A stretch of DNA of 64,000 nt. It comes from Thalassospira lucentensis. Its GTDB lineage: Bacteria > Pseudomonadota > Alphaproteobacteria > Rhodospirillales > Thalassospiraceae. Numbering within the stretch: position 1 is the stretch's first letter; each line of letters starts with the position of its first letter. Shown one piece after another: positions 1-7,467 of this stretch. The DNA is taken from the NCBI RefSeq assembly GCF_001613805.1, contig NZ_LPVY01000021.1:1-64000 (forward strand), in the 5' to 3' direction. The notes below the pieces were generated by a model, which was given only the letters and a program-made list of their open reading frames with translations, ran no database searches and had not been told where the DNA came from. Made by a program: the position numbers and the translations under genes.

Positions 1-142
1 TGTAGTCCTGGAACGATGCGCCGCCGCTCTCTGCGAGAACTTTGGTGATCGCTGCGGTCAGCGTGGTTTTACCGTGGTCAACGTGGCCGATGGTGCCGAC
101 GTTCACGTGCGGTTTTGTACGCGCAAACTTTTCTTTAGCCAT
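1..142 (-). CDS. tuf: Elongation factor Tu, N-terminal part (runs off the left edge)
   Basis: Delivers aminoacyl-tRNA to the ribosomal A site as a GTP complex. The 47 codons present begin [20 protein letters not shown] and continue into the G1 P-loop ([10 protein letters not shown]), which is diagnostic of EF-Tu. The gene is cut by the window edge, so only the first part of the GTPase domain is visible. It follows tRNA-Tyr and tRNA-Gly on the same strand, the arrangement long known for tufB-type loci, so the three are probably co-transcribed. Confidence 0.97.
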   Translation of the reverse strand, partial: MAKEKFARTKPHVNVGTIGHVDHGKTTLTAAITKVLAESGGASFQDY

Positions 143-218
143 TACACTCAGATCCTAATCCGAACCAAAAAAAACACGTAAGAACCCACCGCACGAGCCG
201 ACGGGATCATATAAAATC

Positions 219-292
219 TGGAGCGGGTGAAGGGAATCGAACCCTCGTCGTAAGCTTGGAAGGCTTCTGCTCTACCATTGAGCTACACCCGC
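219..292 (-). tRNA. tRNA-Gly (anticodon TCC)
   Basis: On the minus strand the sequence starts GCGGGTG, has the D-arm AGCTCAATGGTAGAGC, anticodon TCC in the loop CTTCCAA, the T-arm GAGGGTTCGATTCCCTT and an encoded CCA end. All four stems pair. It lies between tRNA-Tyr and tuf and is probably processed from their shared transcript. Confidence 0.96.
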
Positions 293-328
293 ATATTCTC
301 TTTGCGAGCTCTCGCGAGGGCGAGAGAA

Positions 329-413
329 TGGTGGAGGGGGCAGGATTCGAACCTGCGTAGACTAAGTCGGCGGATTTACAGTCCGCTGCATTTGACCGCT
401 CTGCCACCCCTCC
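329..413 (-). tRNA. tRNA-Tyr (anticodon GTA)
   Basis: An 85-base class II tRNA on the minus strand. It starts GGAGGGG, has anticodon GTA in the loop CTGTAAA, a long variable arm as expected of tRNA-Tyr, the T-arm GCAGGTTCGAATCCTGC and an encoded CCA. It is the first gene of the tRNA-Tyr/tRNA-Gly/tuf run and is divergent from rlmB. Confidence 0.96.
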
Positions 414-606
414 ATCAGGGTCAAAACGTTGTCGGGGTTACCCCCGGCTTCGTTCGGCGAGGGAGGGAATACGTTGCAGGGCCTGTCCTTGTCAACAGCA
501 AAAAAAACACGAAATCGTATTTCCTTTCCTATATGTTCCCCATGCTTTCGTTCCAAAGCGAAACAAAGTGCATTCACACCCTTACCGTCCGGAGGTTTCC
601 GCCATT

Positions 607-1485
607 ATGTCGCGTCGCAACAATTCACGTTCTGCCAACCGTTCGACCGGAACGGGTCCGGGCGACAGCTTCACGCAAGACGATGATAAACGTGACGGCA
701 ATTCGCGTCGCGGACGAAAACGCGGTCGTGACGGCGGCAATGCAAGCAACGCTTCACGCCTGATTCTGTTTGGCCGTCACCCGGTTCTGAACGCGATTTA
801 CAATCCGCAACGCACGATTCACAAAATTTGGGCTTCCGAGGCCGTGCGCGATGAAATCGTTGCCGCCCTTGCCGATACCGAACGCACCGATGTCCAGCTT
901 GACGCCGCCGGGCGCACCGATCTGGATGAAATGCTGCCACCGGGCACCGTCCATCAGGGCATGGCCATGCATTGCGCCCCCCTGCCCCAGATTTCCGTCG
1001 AAGAACTGATCGCCGACACCAGGGACGAGGAACAATGCACGGTCCTGATCCTTGATCAGGTCACCGACCCGCACAATGTCGGCGCGATTCTTCGCAGTGC
1101 CGCCGCCTTTGGCGCGGCTGCCGTCATCGTGCCCGACCGTCACGCCCCGCCTGAAACCGGCGTTCTGGCCAAATCGGCCAGTGGCGCACTTGAAACCGTG
1201 CCCTATATCCATGCAGGCAACCTCAACCACACCATCGAAAAGCTCAAAGCCGCCCACTTCTGGCTGGCGGGCATGGATGGTTACGCCGAACAGACCCTGG
1301 CCGAAGCCAAGCTGAAGGGCCGTGTCGGAATCGTCATGGGCTCCGAGGGCGACGGCCTGCGCCGCCTGACGCGCGAAAATTGCGATTTCCTCGTCAAACT
1401 GCCGATGTCGGACCGCATCGAAAGCCTCAATGTCTCGAACGCGGCCGCGGTTGCCCTTTACGAACTGTATCGGACACGCGGCTGA
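607..1485 (+). CDS. rlmB: 23S rRNA 2'-O-ribose methyltransferase, RlmB/TrmH family
   Basis: SPOUT-class enzyme that methylates a guanosine 2'-hydroxyl in 23S rRNA (Gm2251 in E. coli). The protein has a basic, disordered N-terminus (about residues 1-45, many Arg, Ser and Asn), then a substrate-binding domain beginning LILFGRHPVLNAI, then the SPOUT domain with the family motifs DPHNVGAILRSA, GSEGDGLRRL and SLNVSNAAAVALYE that form the knotted SAM site. I chose the ATG at 607 because GGAGG lies 11 bases upstream; an in-frame ATG at 568 has no such site. The basic tail is longer than in E. coli RlmB. Other TrmH-family members are possible, but the SPOUT motifs fit RlmB best. Confidence 0.93.
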   Translation: MSRRNNSRSANRSTGTGPGDSFTQDDDKRDGNSRRGRKRGRDGGNASNASRLILFGRHPVLNAIYNPQRTIHKIWASEAVRDEIVAALADTERTDVQLDAAGRTDLDEMLPPGTVHQGMAMHCAPLPQISVEELIADTRDEEQCTVLILDQVTDPHNVGAILRSAAAFGAAAVIVPDRHAPPETGVLAKSASGALETVPYIHAGNLNHTIEKLKAAHFWLAGMDGYAEQTLAEAKLKGRVGIVMGSEGDGLRRLTRENCDFLVKLPMSDRIESLNVSNAAAVALYELYRTRG

Positions 1486-1502
1486 AAACCTTTGGCGAAT
1501 CC

Positions 1503-1525
1503 CGTGATGCCAAACCGGCATCACG
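1503..1525 (+). terminator. Hairpin downstream of rlmB
   Basis: A perfect 9-bp stem CGTGATGCC/GGCATCACG with a 5-base loop starts 18 bases after the rlmB stop. It has no T-run, so it may be an mRNA-end stabiliser rather than an intrinsic terminator. Confidence 0.4.
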
Positions 1526-1639
1526 GCCCGCCAACATCCGCGACAGGACCGCGATTTTCAGGGATGCAATTTTCTGATCTTTTCCCTGTTTCAAAGTCTT
1601 GCATTCGCGAACGGCCCGGATTATGTTTCGCGCCGCTTG

Positions 1640-1716
1640 GCCGGCATAGCTATAATTGGTAGAGCAGCGGATTTGTAATCCGAAGGTTGGGAGTTCGAGT
1701 CTCTCTGCCGGCACCA
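1640..1716 (+). tRNA. tRNA-Thr (anticodon TGT)
   Basis: A 77-base tRNA with perfect acceptor stem GCCGGCA/TGCCGGC, anticodon TGT in the loop TTTGTAA, T-arm GGGAGTTCGAGTCTCTC and encoded CCA. The D-stem is slightly imperfect (GCTA against GAGC) and the first anticodon-stem pair is G-A. It is followed at once by a strong terminator. A decayed direct copy lies 2.2 kb downstream at 3829-3900. Confidence 0.9.
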
Positions 1717-1754
1717 TAAGACCCGGTAAACGCAACAACGTTTACCGGGTCTTA
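1717..1754 (+). terminator. Terminator after tRNA-Thr
   Basis: A perfect 16-bp inverted repeat (TAAGACCCGGTAAACG and its complement) around the loop CAACAA begins directly after the CCA end of the tRNA. Confidence 0.85.
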
Positions 1755-1888
1755 TTGCTAGATGACAGTACTTGATCGTATGTTCAATCAATGGAACATT
1801 CGTCCTCATGCCTGACTTCAGTTAAAAGCCTTCTTTTATTTCATGCGCACACCGGTGTGCTCGACCTGACAGAGACACACTCCCCCAG

Positions 1889-3706
1889 ATGATCGACATC
1901 ATACAAATATTACGCGGAATTTCTGTCCTGCTTGTATTGATGTTTCATCTGGGCGCCAGTTCGTTTGATTTCGGCTACATTGGCGTCGACATGTTTTTCG
2001 CGATATCGGGCTATCTGATGCCGCTTATTGTCGAAAAGCACACATGCTGGGAATTCATAAAGGCACGAACCTTGCGACTTTACCCTGCGATTGTTGCAGC
2101 GGTAATTGTTGTTTTGCTGTGCGGGCTCGCAATTCAGAACCCTGGCGACATCAAGAATGTCTCCATATCCGCCCTGTCTTCGTTATTTTTCTCGAGCAAT
2201 TTTTATTTCTATTTAAATACTGGTTACTTTGATCTCACTGAAGGGTATCAACCGCTTCTTCATACATGGTCGCTTGGCACGGAATACATATGCTACCTGA
2301 TCGTGGCGATCATGCTTGCGGCAAGCAGGCAGAATTTGCGCCCGATCTCTCTGGCGCTGGCGCTCGTTTGCGGGGCATATACCCTGTTTTTTGCAATCTT
2401 TGGCAACCTTAACTATTTCGATCCGGTTCCGCGCGCGTATGTTTTCTTCCTGTCCTTCTATATTTCGTGCTGTAAACCAGACATCTCCAAGCACCTCTCA
2501 AAAGCACTATTAATCTCCCTTAACGTTTCCTACCGCGACCGAAACGTAACTCTGTATCTCCGGAAACCGGTTGCTATCTTCCTCATCACCCTCGGTCTTC
2601 TTTTCACGGTATTCCACGACGACTTAGCCCGCAGAATCTGGCCCGGAATCCCGACTCTTTTGATCCCCGGAATCGTCACTACGCTGATTCTGACATTCAA
2701 AGACAAAAAACTGACGGACCCGATATCAAAACTTTTCAAGAAAATCGGGGATTACAGCTATTCTATTTATATTTGGCACTGGCCGATAATCATTTTGGAA
2801 CTAACCTATCTCAGAAATCCAGCCATTAATTCCACCGAGGCATATCTCCTCTTTTCCCTCAGCATAATCGCAGGCTTCATCTCCTATAAGTATATTGAAC
2901 GAAACAGATTTTTTGTGAAATTAACGCCAGTTGCCCTTTTATTGATCGGCTTTATTCTTGCGACCGACGGCGCATCTTTCCGGGTTCCACCCGAACTCGA
3001 ACCATACGCTTCGGCCGAGAAGATGACCAATTTCGAGAATTATGATGAAGTGCTCACGATTGAAGGTATGAATATATACAAAACGAATGGTACAGATCCG
3101 ACACAAAGAACGCTGATTGTTGGCGACAGCCACGGCCAACATATTTTGCCGATCTATAGCTCTGGCTTTGCGGGTGATATCTATCGCATTGATATCCAAC
3201 CGAACTCCGTTGCACGAGGATATTGGTATACCTTCCAAAAAGCGCTGAAAATGCTTAAGGTACATCGCATTATTTTCGCCTACCAATGGGGCGGGAAAGA
3301 CCTTCCGGCCACACGTACCTTTATCAATAAGATCAGCGCGTCCAAAATCCCTGAAAAATATCATACGACGATATTGCGAGATGTCCCGTCATTCCATGAC
3401 GACCCGGTGGCGTGTCTTCTGGCCGAAAACTCAATGTTGCTGTTCAGGAAATGCGATTTTGACATCAAGGACGGAATTCCGATCTCTCAGATAAAAAACC
3501 AGATAAACGAGAATTGGGAAACCCTGTCCGATAATGCAACATCGACCATAGAGCTGATCGATACCCACAAATCCTTGTGCGACGATAAGAAATGCACAAC
3601 CATGATCGGTGGCACTTTCATCATGAGAGACTACAATCATCTCAACGAGAAAATGCCCGACGCAGTCAACAAAACCCTATACAAGATGTTCTTTCAAAAG
3701 CAGTGA
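1889..3706 (+). CDS. Acyltransferase 3 / SGNH fusion (OafA-type O-acetyltransferase)
   Basis: Probable membrane O-acyltransferase that modifies a surface polysaccharide. The N-terminal 340 or so residues are a multi-span acyltransferase-3 domain, recognised by IQILRGISVLLVLMFHLGAS near the start (the Arg and His of the family motif) and VDMFFAISGYLM. The C-terminal part is a periplasmic SGNH-hydrolase-like domain with the nucleophile motif GDSH at residues 412-415 and the DxxH motif (DYNH) at 581-584. The 605-residue length is usual for the fusion. The ATG at 1889 has no clear ribosome-binding site. The DNA is visibly more AT-rich than its neighbours and the gene sits between a tRNA-Thr and a decayed copy of it, which suggests acquisition by transfer. 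The sugar substrate cannot be told from sequence. Confidence 0.88.
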   Translation: MIDIIQILRGISVLLVLMFHLGASSFDFGYIGVDMFFAISGYLMPLIVEKHTCWEFIKARTLRLYPAIVAAVIVVLLCGLAIQNPGDIKNVSISALSSLFFSSNFYFYLNTGYFDLTEGYQPLLHTWSLGTEYICYLIVAIMLAASRQNLRPISLALALVCGAYTLFFAIFGNLNYFDPVPRAYVFFLSFYISCCKPDISKHLSKALLISLNVSYRDRNVTLYLRKPVAIFLITLGLLFTVFHDDLARRIWPGIPTLLIPGIVTTLILTFKDKKLTDPISKLFKKIGDYSYSIYIWHWPIIILELTYLRNPAINSTEAYLLFSLSIIAGFISYKYIERNRFFVKLTPVALLLIGFILATDGASFRVPPELEPYASAEKMTNFENYDEVLTIEGMNIYKTNGTDPTQRTLIVGDSHGQHILPIYSSGFAGDIYRIDIQPNSVARGYWYTFQKALKMLKVHRIIFAYQWGGKDLPATRTFINKISASKIPEKYHTTILRDVPSFHDDPVACLLAENSMLLFRKCDFDIKDGIPISQIKNQINENWETLSDNATSTIELIDTHKSLCDDKKCTTMIGGTFIMRDYNHLNEKMPDAVNKTLYKMFFQKQ

Positions 3707-3828
3707 AAGTCAGATGCCCGATCAGCACGTGACTTTTGCAATTTTCGTTTCTGATCTAGAAACCATTTGATGATGCATAAGGATTACTTCGGATCATCAA
3801 CCAAATCCATCTCCCTGAGGCAAAGAAA

Positions 3829-3900
3829 CATAGCTATAATTGGCAGAGAAGTGGATTTGTAATTCGAAGGTTGGGAGTATAAGCCTCTCTGCCGGCACCA
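3829..3900 (+). pseudogene. Decayed tRNA-Thr copy (direct repeat of 1645-1716)
   Basis: These 72 bases align without gaps to positions 6-77 of the intact tRNA-Thr with 8 mismatches. The first five acceptor-stem bases are replaced (GCCGG is gone), one mismatch breaks the 3' strand of the D-stem (GAGC to GAGA), one weakens the anticodon stem, and the T-loop TTCGAGT has become TATAAGC. The anticodon TGT and the 3' end TGCCGGCACCA are intact. It should not fold or be charged. It looks like an attachment-site-type duplication at the far end of the acyltransferase island, or a decaying tandem tRNA. Confidence 0.88.
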
Positions 3901-3902
3901 TT

Positions 3903-3946
3903 AAAAGAAAACCCCGCACGCCTTTTTGGCTGCGGGGTTTTCTTTT
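3903..3946. terminator. Bidirectional terminator
   Basis: Perfect 16-bp inverted repeat AAAAGAAAACCCCGCA/TGCGGGGTTTTCTTTT with a 12-base loop; A-run on one side and T-run on the other let it act on both strands. It ends the LysE-family gene on the minus strand and anything read through the tRNA remnant on the plus strand. Confidence 0.85.
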
Positions 3947-3960
3947 GGCTGATGGATGAT

Positions 3961-4593
3961 CTAGTTCGCGATCATCCGTCCACCCAGCAAAACAAACGCC
4001 GTCCCCATCACGCCCTGAATGGCGCGATAGGCGCGACGATAAACGCGCATGACGGCCTCGGTTGAAAAGAACCACGCCAGCGCTAGATGCCAACCAAATG
4101 AAAACGTCGTCGTGCCCAGCACAATCGCAAGCCCGACCCAGCCCGGTGCATCGGGCCGAAGCACAATCGACATGATCGAAAACCAGAAAAGGGCAGCCTT
4201 GGGATTGCTCATCTGCACCAGAAGTCCGCGCCGGACATAACGCCATAACGGACGATCCGCCTTCGCATCCGACACCGGCACCTCAAGCCCCTGCCCCCGG
4301 CTTTTATAGGCACTGCGAAGCGCCATGAACCCCATATAGATCAGATACCCACCGCCAATCCAGCGAAGGGCAATCGCCACTTCCTCGGACGCGGCAAGGA
4401 TCGCGGTCAGGCCCAGAACCGTCATCGTTGACCAGCAGATCGTGCCCATACCGATGCCAAGCGCAATCCCCAGTCCCGCCCGGCGCGACACCGTCATCGA
4501 GGCACTGGTCACCGCCAGAAAATTCGGACCGGGCGACATCACCGCCATGGCAAAAATCGCATAGGCGGTCAGAAGATAGGGGACATATTCCAT
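3961..4593 (-). CDS. LysE/RhtB-family amino-acid exporter
   Basis: Inner-membrane exporter of amino acids or their analogues. The 210 residues hold about six hydrophobic spans; the N-terminal MSPGPNFLAVTSASMT with the SPGPN signature and the AGLGIALGIGMGT stretch after it are typical of the family, as is the KAALFWFS segment preceded by NP. I chose the ATG at 4593 (MEYVPYLLT) because GAGGAC lies just upstream; the reading frame stays open a further 186 bases upstream, but that stretch contains repeat sequence and is unlikely to be coded. The substrate is unknown. Confidence 0.88.
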   Translation of the reverse strand: MEYVPYLLTAYAIFAMAVMSPGPNFLAVTSASMTVSRRAGLGIALGIGMGTICWSTMTVLGLTAILAASEEVAIALRWIGGGYLIYMGFMALRSAYKSRGQGLEVPVSDAKADRPLWRYVRRGLLVQMSNPKAALFWFSIMSIVLRPDAPGWVGLAIVLGTTTFSFGWHLALAWFFSTEAVMRVYRRAYRAIQGVMGTAFVLLGGRMIAN

Positions 4594-4732
4594 CGCGTCC
4601 TCGGATTTTATGGTGACTGGCGGCTTCGCCGTCATGCGGGATTTGCGCGATAGTGCCAGTTTTTCGGTAACACGGGAACGGGAATTCCCTGCAATCTCTC
4701 CCTGCCCCGGCACCGAAACTGCGGCACCATAG

Positions 4733-4808
4733 CTTCCCGCTTCCGCGGGAGTGACGGGCAGATTTGTAAAGGCCCCCAAACGTCATGCCCGCGAAGGCGG
4801 GCATCCAG
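4733..4808. repeat. Pair of inverted REP-like palindromic elements
   Basis: Two related units face each other: 4733-4756, whose complement begins CGTCACTCCCGCGGAAGC, and 4781-4808, which begins CGTCATGCCCGCGAAGGC. The second contains a perfect hairpin ATGCCCGC-GAAG-GCGGGCAT (4785-4804). The core CGTCAT.CCCGCG.A.GCGGG resembles dispersed extragenic palindromes found in many proteobacteria. The pair lies between the starts of the LysE gene and the end of the TetR gene, where no other coding signal is seen. Confidence 0.6.
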
Positions 4809-4863
4809 TCAGCGGTACGACAAACTCAATACGATGGCATTGTCGTCTCACTGCCAGGGGACA

Positions 4864-5460
4864 CTATCGTTTCTCGACCAGAAACCCTTCGGCCATAAGG
4901 CTGAAGGCATCAACCGCCTTGGGCAAGGCTGATTTCGGATCATCACTGTCTGCGACCCACAAGGCCGCATTGAGCGCGGCACCACAAAGAAGACGCGCAG
5001 CCGCATCGATATCAACTGGCTTCATAACGCCGTCCGCGATCAATTTCCCGACCACCTGTTTCGTTGCTTCCAGACACGCATTCTGGCTCGGCCAGTGCGA
5101 CGGATCCCCCAGAAAGGCCGGACCATCCAGCAGCACGATCCTGCGCACCTCGGGATCAAGCGCCATCGCGATATAGGCCGCACCTTCGGCCAGAAGCTGT
5201 TCCCACTCGTCCCCGGCATTAGCACTGGCGGCCTGGGCGCGTGCGACCATCTCGCCATCGACCCGCGCCACCACGGCTGCAAGCAGCCCCTTTTTATCAC
5301 CGAAATTGTGATAAAGCGCCCCGCGCGTCAGGCCAACCGATGCCGTCATCTCATCCATCGATGATGCGGCAAATCCCTGCGATCCGAATGCCTTGCGCCC
5401 CGCGGAAATAAGCTTTTCGCGGTTTTCTTCCATCGTTTCCTGGCGACGTCGTACAGCCAT
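4864..5460 (-). CDS. TetR-family transcriptional repressor
   Basis: A 198-residue one-component regulator. The N-terminal helix-turn-helix is clear (REKLISAGRKAFGSQGF, then SMDEMTASVGLTRGALYHNF and GDKKGLL); the rest is a helical ligand-binding domain. The ATG at 5460 is preceded by AGGAG. It is divergent from two RidA-like genes, and the 170-base gap between them holds three repeats of a 13-base palindrome, the expected layout for a repressor controlling itself and its neighbours. The ligand is unknown; a reactive or amino-acid-derived metabolite is plausible from the RidA-like and LysE-like genes next to it. Confidence 0.9.
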   Translation of the reverse strand: MAVRRRQETMEENREKLISAGRKAFGSQGFAASSMDEMTASVGLTRGALYHNFGDKKGLLAAVVARVDGEMVARAQAASANAGDEWEQLLAEGAAYIAMALDPEVRRIVLLDGPAFLGDPSHWPSQNACLEATKQVVGKLIADGVMKPVDIDAAARLLCGAALNAALWVADSDDPKSALPKAVDAFSLMAEGFLVEKR

Positions 5461-5494
5461 TGCATGTCTCCTTTTTGATTGCCTGACATATATC

Positions 5495-5570
5495 ATTTCA
5501 CATACGTCACGTATATAAAACTTGACATACGCCGTGTATCTGAGTTCTATATACCCATCGTATGTGAAAT
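5495..5570. promoter_or_regulatory. Probable TetR operator cluster
   Basis: Three 13-base sites of the form ATAC-N5-GTAT lie at 5502-5514 (ATACGTCACGTAT), 5527-5539 (ATACGCCGTGTAT) and 5551-5563 (ATACCCATCGTAT), starting 25 and 24 bases apart. The outer two are embedded in a perfect 12-bp inverted repeat ATTTCACATACG (5495-5506) and CGTATGTGAAAT (5559-5570). The cluster covers the region between the divergent TetR and RidA-like genes where both promoters must lie. Confidence 0.72.
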
Positions 5571-5631
5571 TGCACGCCGGATACAACTCTGTCGGCAGCA
5601 TTTTCAGACACACATAAAAGGAGAAATCCAG

Positions 5632-6024
5632 ATGGCACAGCGTAACGCCGTTTTCCCCGCAGGTCGGCATGACCTTTACGAAAATCAAACCTATTCCGCC
5701 GCGATCAAGTCGGACGATCTTCTGTTCGTCTCCGGTCAGGTCGGCAGCCGCTCTGATGGCTCACCCGAACCGGATTTCGAGGCACAGGTCCGCCTTGCAT
5801 TCGCCAATCTTGAAGCAACGCTCAAAGCAGGTGGCGCCACGCTTGACGACATCGTCGACGTCACGACCTTCCACACCGATCCCGAAAATCAGTTCGGAAC
5901 GATCATGAAGGTAAAGGGCGAAGTTTTCCCCGAAGCCCCCTATCCGAACTGGACGGCAATCGGCGTCAATTGGCTGGCCGGGTATGACTTTGAAATCAAG
6001 GTCATTGCCCGTATTCCGGGCTGA
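5632..6024 (+). CDS. RidA/YjgF-family protein, copy 1
   Basis: A 130-residue member of the Rid family, small trimeric proteins of which RidA hydrolyses reactive enamines and imines. The fold is recognisable from DLLFVSGQVGSR, QVRLAFANLEATLKAGG and PNWTAIGV. In true RidA the corresponding strand reads ARS.V, with an Arg needed for deaminase activity; here it reads PNWTAIGV, so the Arg appears to be missing and the activity may differ. AAGGAG lies upstream of the ATG. A second copy follows 76 bases downstream with 117 of 130 residues identical by direct comparison. Confidence 0.88.
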   Translation: MAQRNAVFPAGRHDLYENQTYSAAIKSDDLLFVSGQVGSRSDGSPEPDFEAQVRLAFANLEATLKAGGATLDDIVDVTTFHTDPENQFGTIMKVKGEVFPEAPYPNWTAIGVNWLAGYDFEIKVIARIPG

Positions 6025-6100
6025 AGACCTGAACCGGACAAAATCCGGCATCAACATTTTCCAGACACACATACCAGACCCACACAAAGGATAAATCCAC

Positions 6101-6493
6101 ATGGCACAGCGTAACGCCGTTTTCCCCGCCAACCGGCACGCCCTTTATGCCGAACACGGCTATTCCGCGGCGATCAAATCGGGCGATCTTCTGTTCGTTT
6201 CCGGTCAGGTCGGCAGCCGCTCTGATGGTTCGCCCGAACCGGATTTCGAGGCACAGGTCCGTCTGGCATTCGCCAATCTTGAAGCAACGCTCAAGGCTGG
6301 CGACTGCACACTTGACGATATCGTCGATGTTACGACCTTCCACACCGATCCTGAAAATCAGTTCGGAACGATCATGAAGGTAAAGGCCGAAGTTTTCCCC
6401 GAAGCGCCCTATCCGAACTGGACGGCAATCGGCGTCAATTGGCTGGCCGGGTTTGACTTCGAAATCAAGGTCATCGCCCGCGTTCCGGACTGA
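6101..6493 (+). CDS. RidA/YjgF-family protein, copy 2
   Basis: Tandem paralogue of the gene at 5632 and the same length (130 residues). The 13 differences cluster at residues 11-28 and around 68-69, so the loop that would line the inter-subunit pocket has changed while the core is nearly unchanged. The upstream leader is duplicated too (ACACACA and the AAAGGA ribosome-binding region). It also lacks the RidA Arg. Probably in one transcript with copy 1 under the divergent TetR regulator. Confidence 0.88.
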   Translation: MAQRNAVFPANRHALYAEHGYSAAIKSGDLLFVSGQVGSRSDGSPEPDFEAQVRLAFANLEATLKAGDCTLDDIVDVTTFHTDPENQFGTIMKVKAEVFPEAPYPNWTAIGVNWLAGFDFEIKVIARVPD

Positions 6494-6515
6494 TGATCAC
6501 CGGACCTGAAATGCA

Positions 6516-6549
6516 AAACGGCGCGCGAGAAGACCCTCGCGCGCCGTTT
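6516..6549. terminator. Bidirectional terminator
   Basis: Perfect 14-bp stem AAACGGCGCGCGAG/CTCGCGCGCCGTTT with a 6-base loop lies between the convergent RidA-like and lyase genes. Confidence 0.8.
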
Positions 6550-6576
6550 GACGTAATATTGGAATACGTGCTGCCC

Positions 6577-7467
6577 CTACCCGCGTTTCGAGGTCGCGTA
6601 GCGTTCCGATTCCTCGTAATAGGCATCAAAGCCGATGCGATTGCGCAACTGGCCCCAATCCATCAGCATATCGGTGCGTGGCTTGCCCGCTTTCATCAAT
6701 TGCAGGGTTTCAACCATCGCCTTCATTGCCGCTGCCATAAGCGATAACGGATAGGCCGCGATCTGATAGCCGATATCACTCAGTTCTTCGGGTGTCAGAT
6801 CGGGGGTTTCGCCGCCTTCGACAATATTGGCCATCTTCGGCCCCGGAAGGGCGGCACAAAGCTCGCGCATTTCCGCGACCGTTTTCGGGGCTTCGACAAA
6901 CAGAATATCCGCCCCCAGTTCGGCAAATTTCGCGGCCCGGTCAATTGCCTCGCTCAGGCCATGCTGATGACGGGCATCGGTGCGCGCAAGGATCAGGATA
7001 TCCGCCCCGGCTTCCCTTGCATCAACGGCGGCCTTGATACGGTCAAACGCCTCGTCCCGGCCAACGACCTCCTTGCCCTTGGTATGACCGCAACGCTTGG
7101 GCGCAAGCTGATCCTCGATCATCACCGCGGCACAGCCTGCCTTGGCAAAGCCGGCAACGGTGCGTTTCACATTCATCGCATTGCCATATCCGGTATCACC
7201 ATCACCGATCACGGGGATGGAAACCGCGTCGGTGATGTTGCGCGCCTGATCAAGCACTTCGCCATAAGACATCAGGCCAAGATCAGGTTCGCCGATCCGC
7301 GATGCCGCGGCCGAAAAGCCCGACATGAAAGTCAGGCCAAAGCCTTCCTGTTCGATCAGCTTGGCCGAAAGCGCATCAAAGCAGCACGGCATGGTAATCA
7401 GATCGCCAGTCGCCAGAAGCGCACGGAGTTTATCGGCAGGAGTGATTTGTTTGGTCATAAGCGTCAC
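6577..7467 (-). CDS. Isocitrate lyase / PEP mutase family enzyme
   Basis: A (beta/alpha)8 enzyme of about 296 residues. Family motifs are PCCFDALSAKLIEQ, GDGDTGYGNA (metal-binding Asp pair), and ED followed by KRCGH. The KRCGH loop carries the catalytic Cys of C-C lyases such as 2-methylisocitrate lyase, so a lyase or decarboxylase acting on a 2-oxo- or 2-hydroxy-dicarboxylate is likelier than a phosphonomutase. Exact substrate unknown. The start overlaps the DctM stop (GTG at 7467); an ATG at 7458 is an alternative, neither has a clear ribosome-binding site. As last gene of a TRAP operon, its substrate is probably derived from the imported acid. Confidence 0.85.
   Translation of the reverse strand: MTLMTKQITPADKLRALLATGDLITMPCCFDALSAKLIEQEGFGLTFMSGFSAAASRIGEPDLGLMSYGEVLDQARNITDAVSIPVIGDGDTGYGNAMNVKRTVAGFAKAGCAAVMIEDQLAPKRCGHTKGKEVVGRDEAFDRIKAAVDAREAGADILILARTDARHQHGLSEAIDRAAKFAELGADILFVEAPKTVAEMRELCAALPGPKMANIVEGGETPDLTPEELSDIGYQIAAYPLSLMAAAMKAMVETLQLMKAGKPRTDMLMDWGQLRNRIGFDAYYEESERYATSKRG

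Noticed and set aside
1717-1754. Integrase attachment core or phage element
   Set aside because: The symmetric element is a plain terminator; no integrase, excisionase or phage gene is present in the window.
3829-3900. Second functional tRNA-Thr gene
   Set aside because: The acceptor stem 5' strand is missing, the T-loop lacks TTC and stem pairs are broken; a remnant is the better reading.
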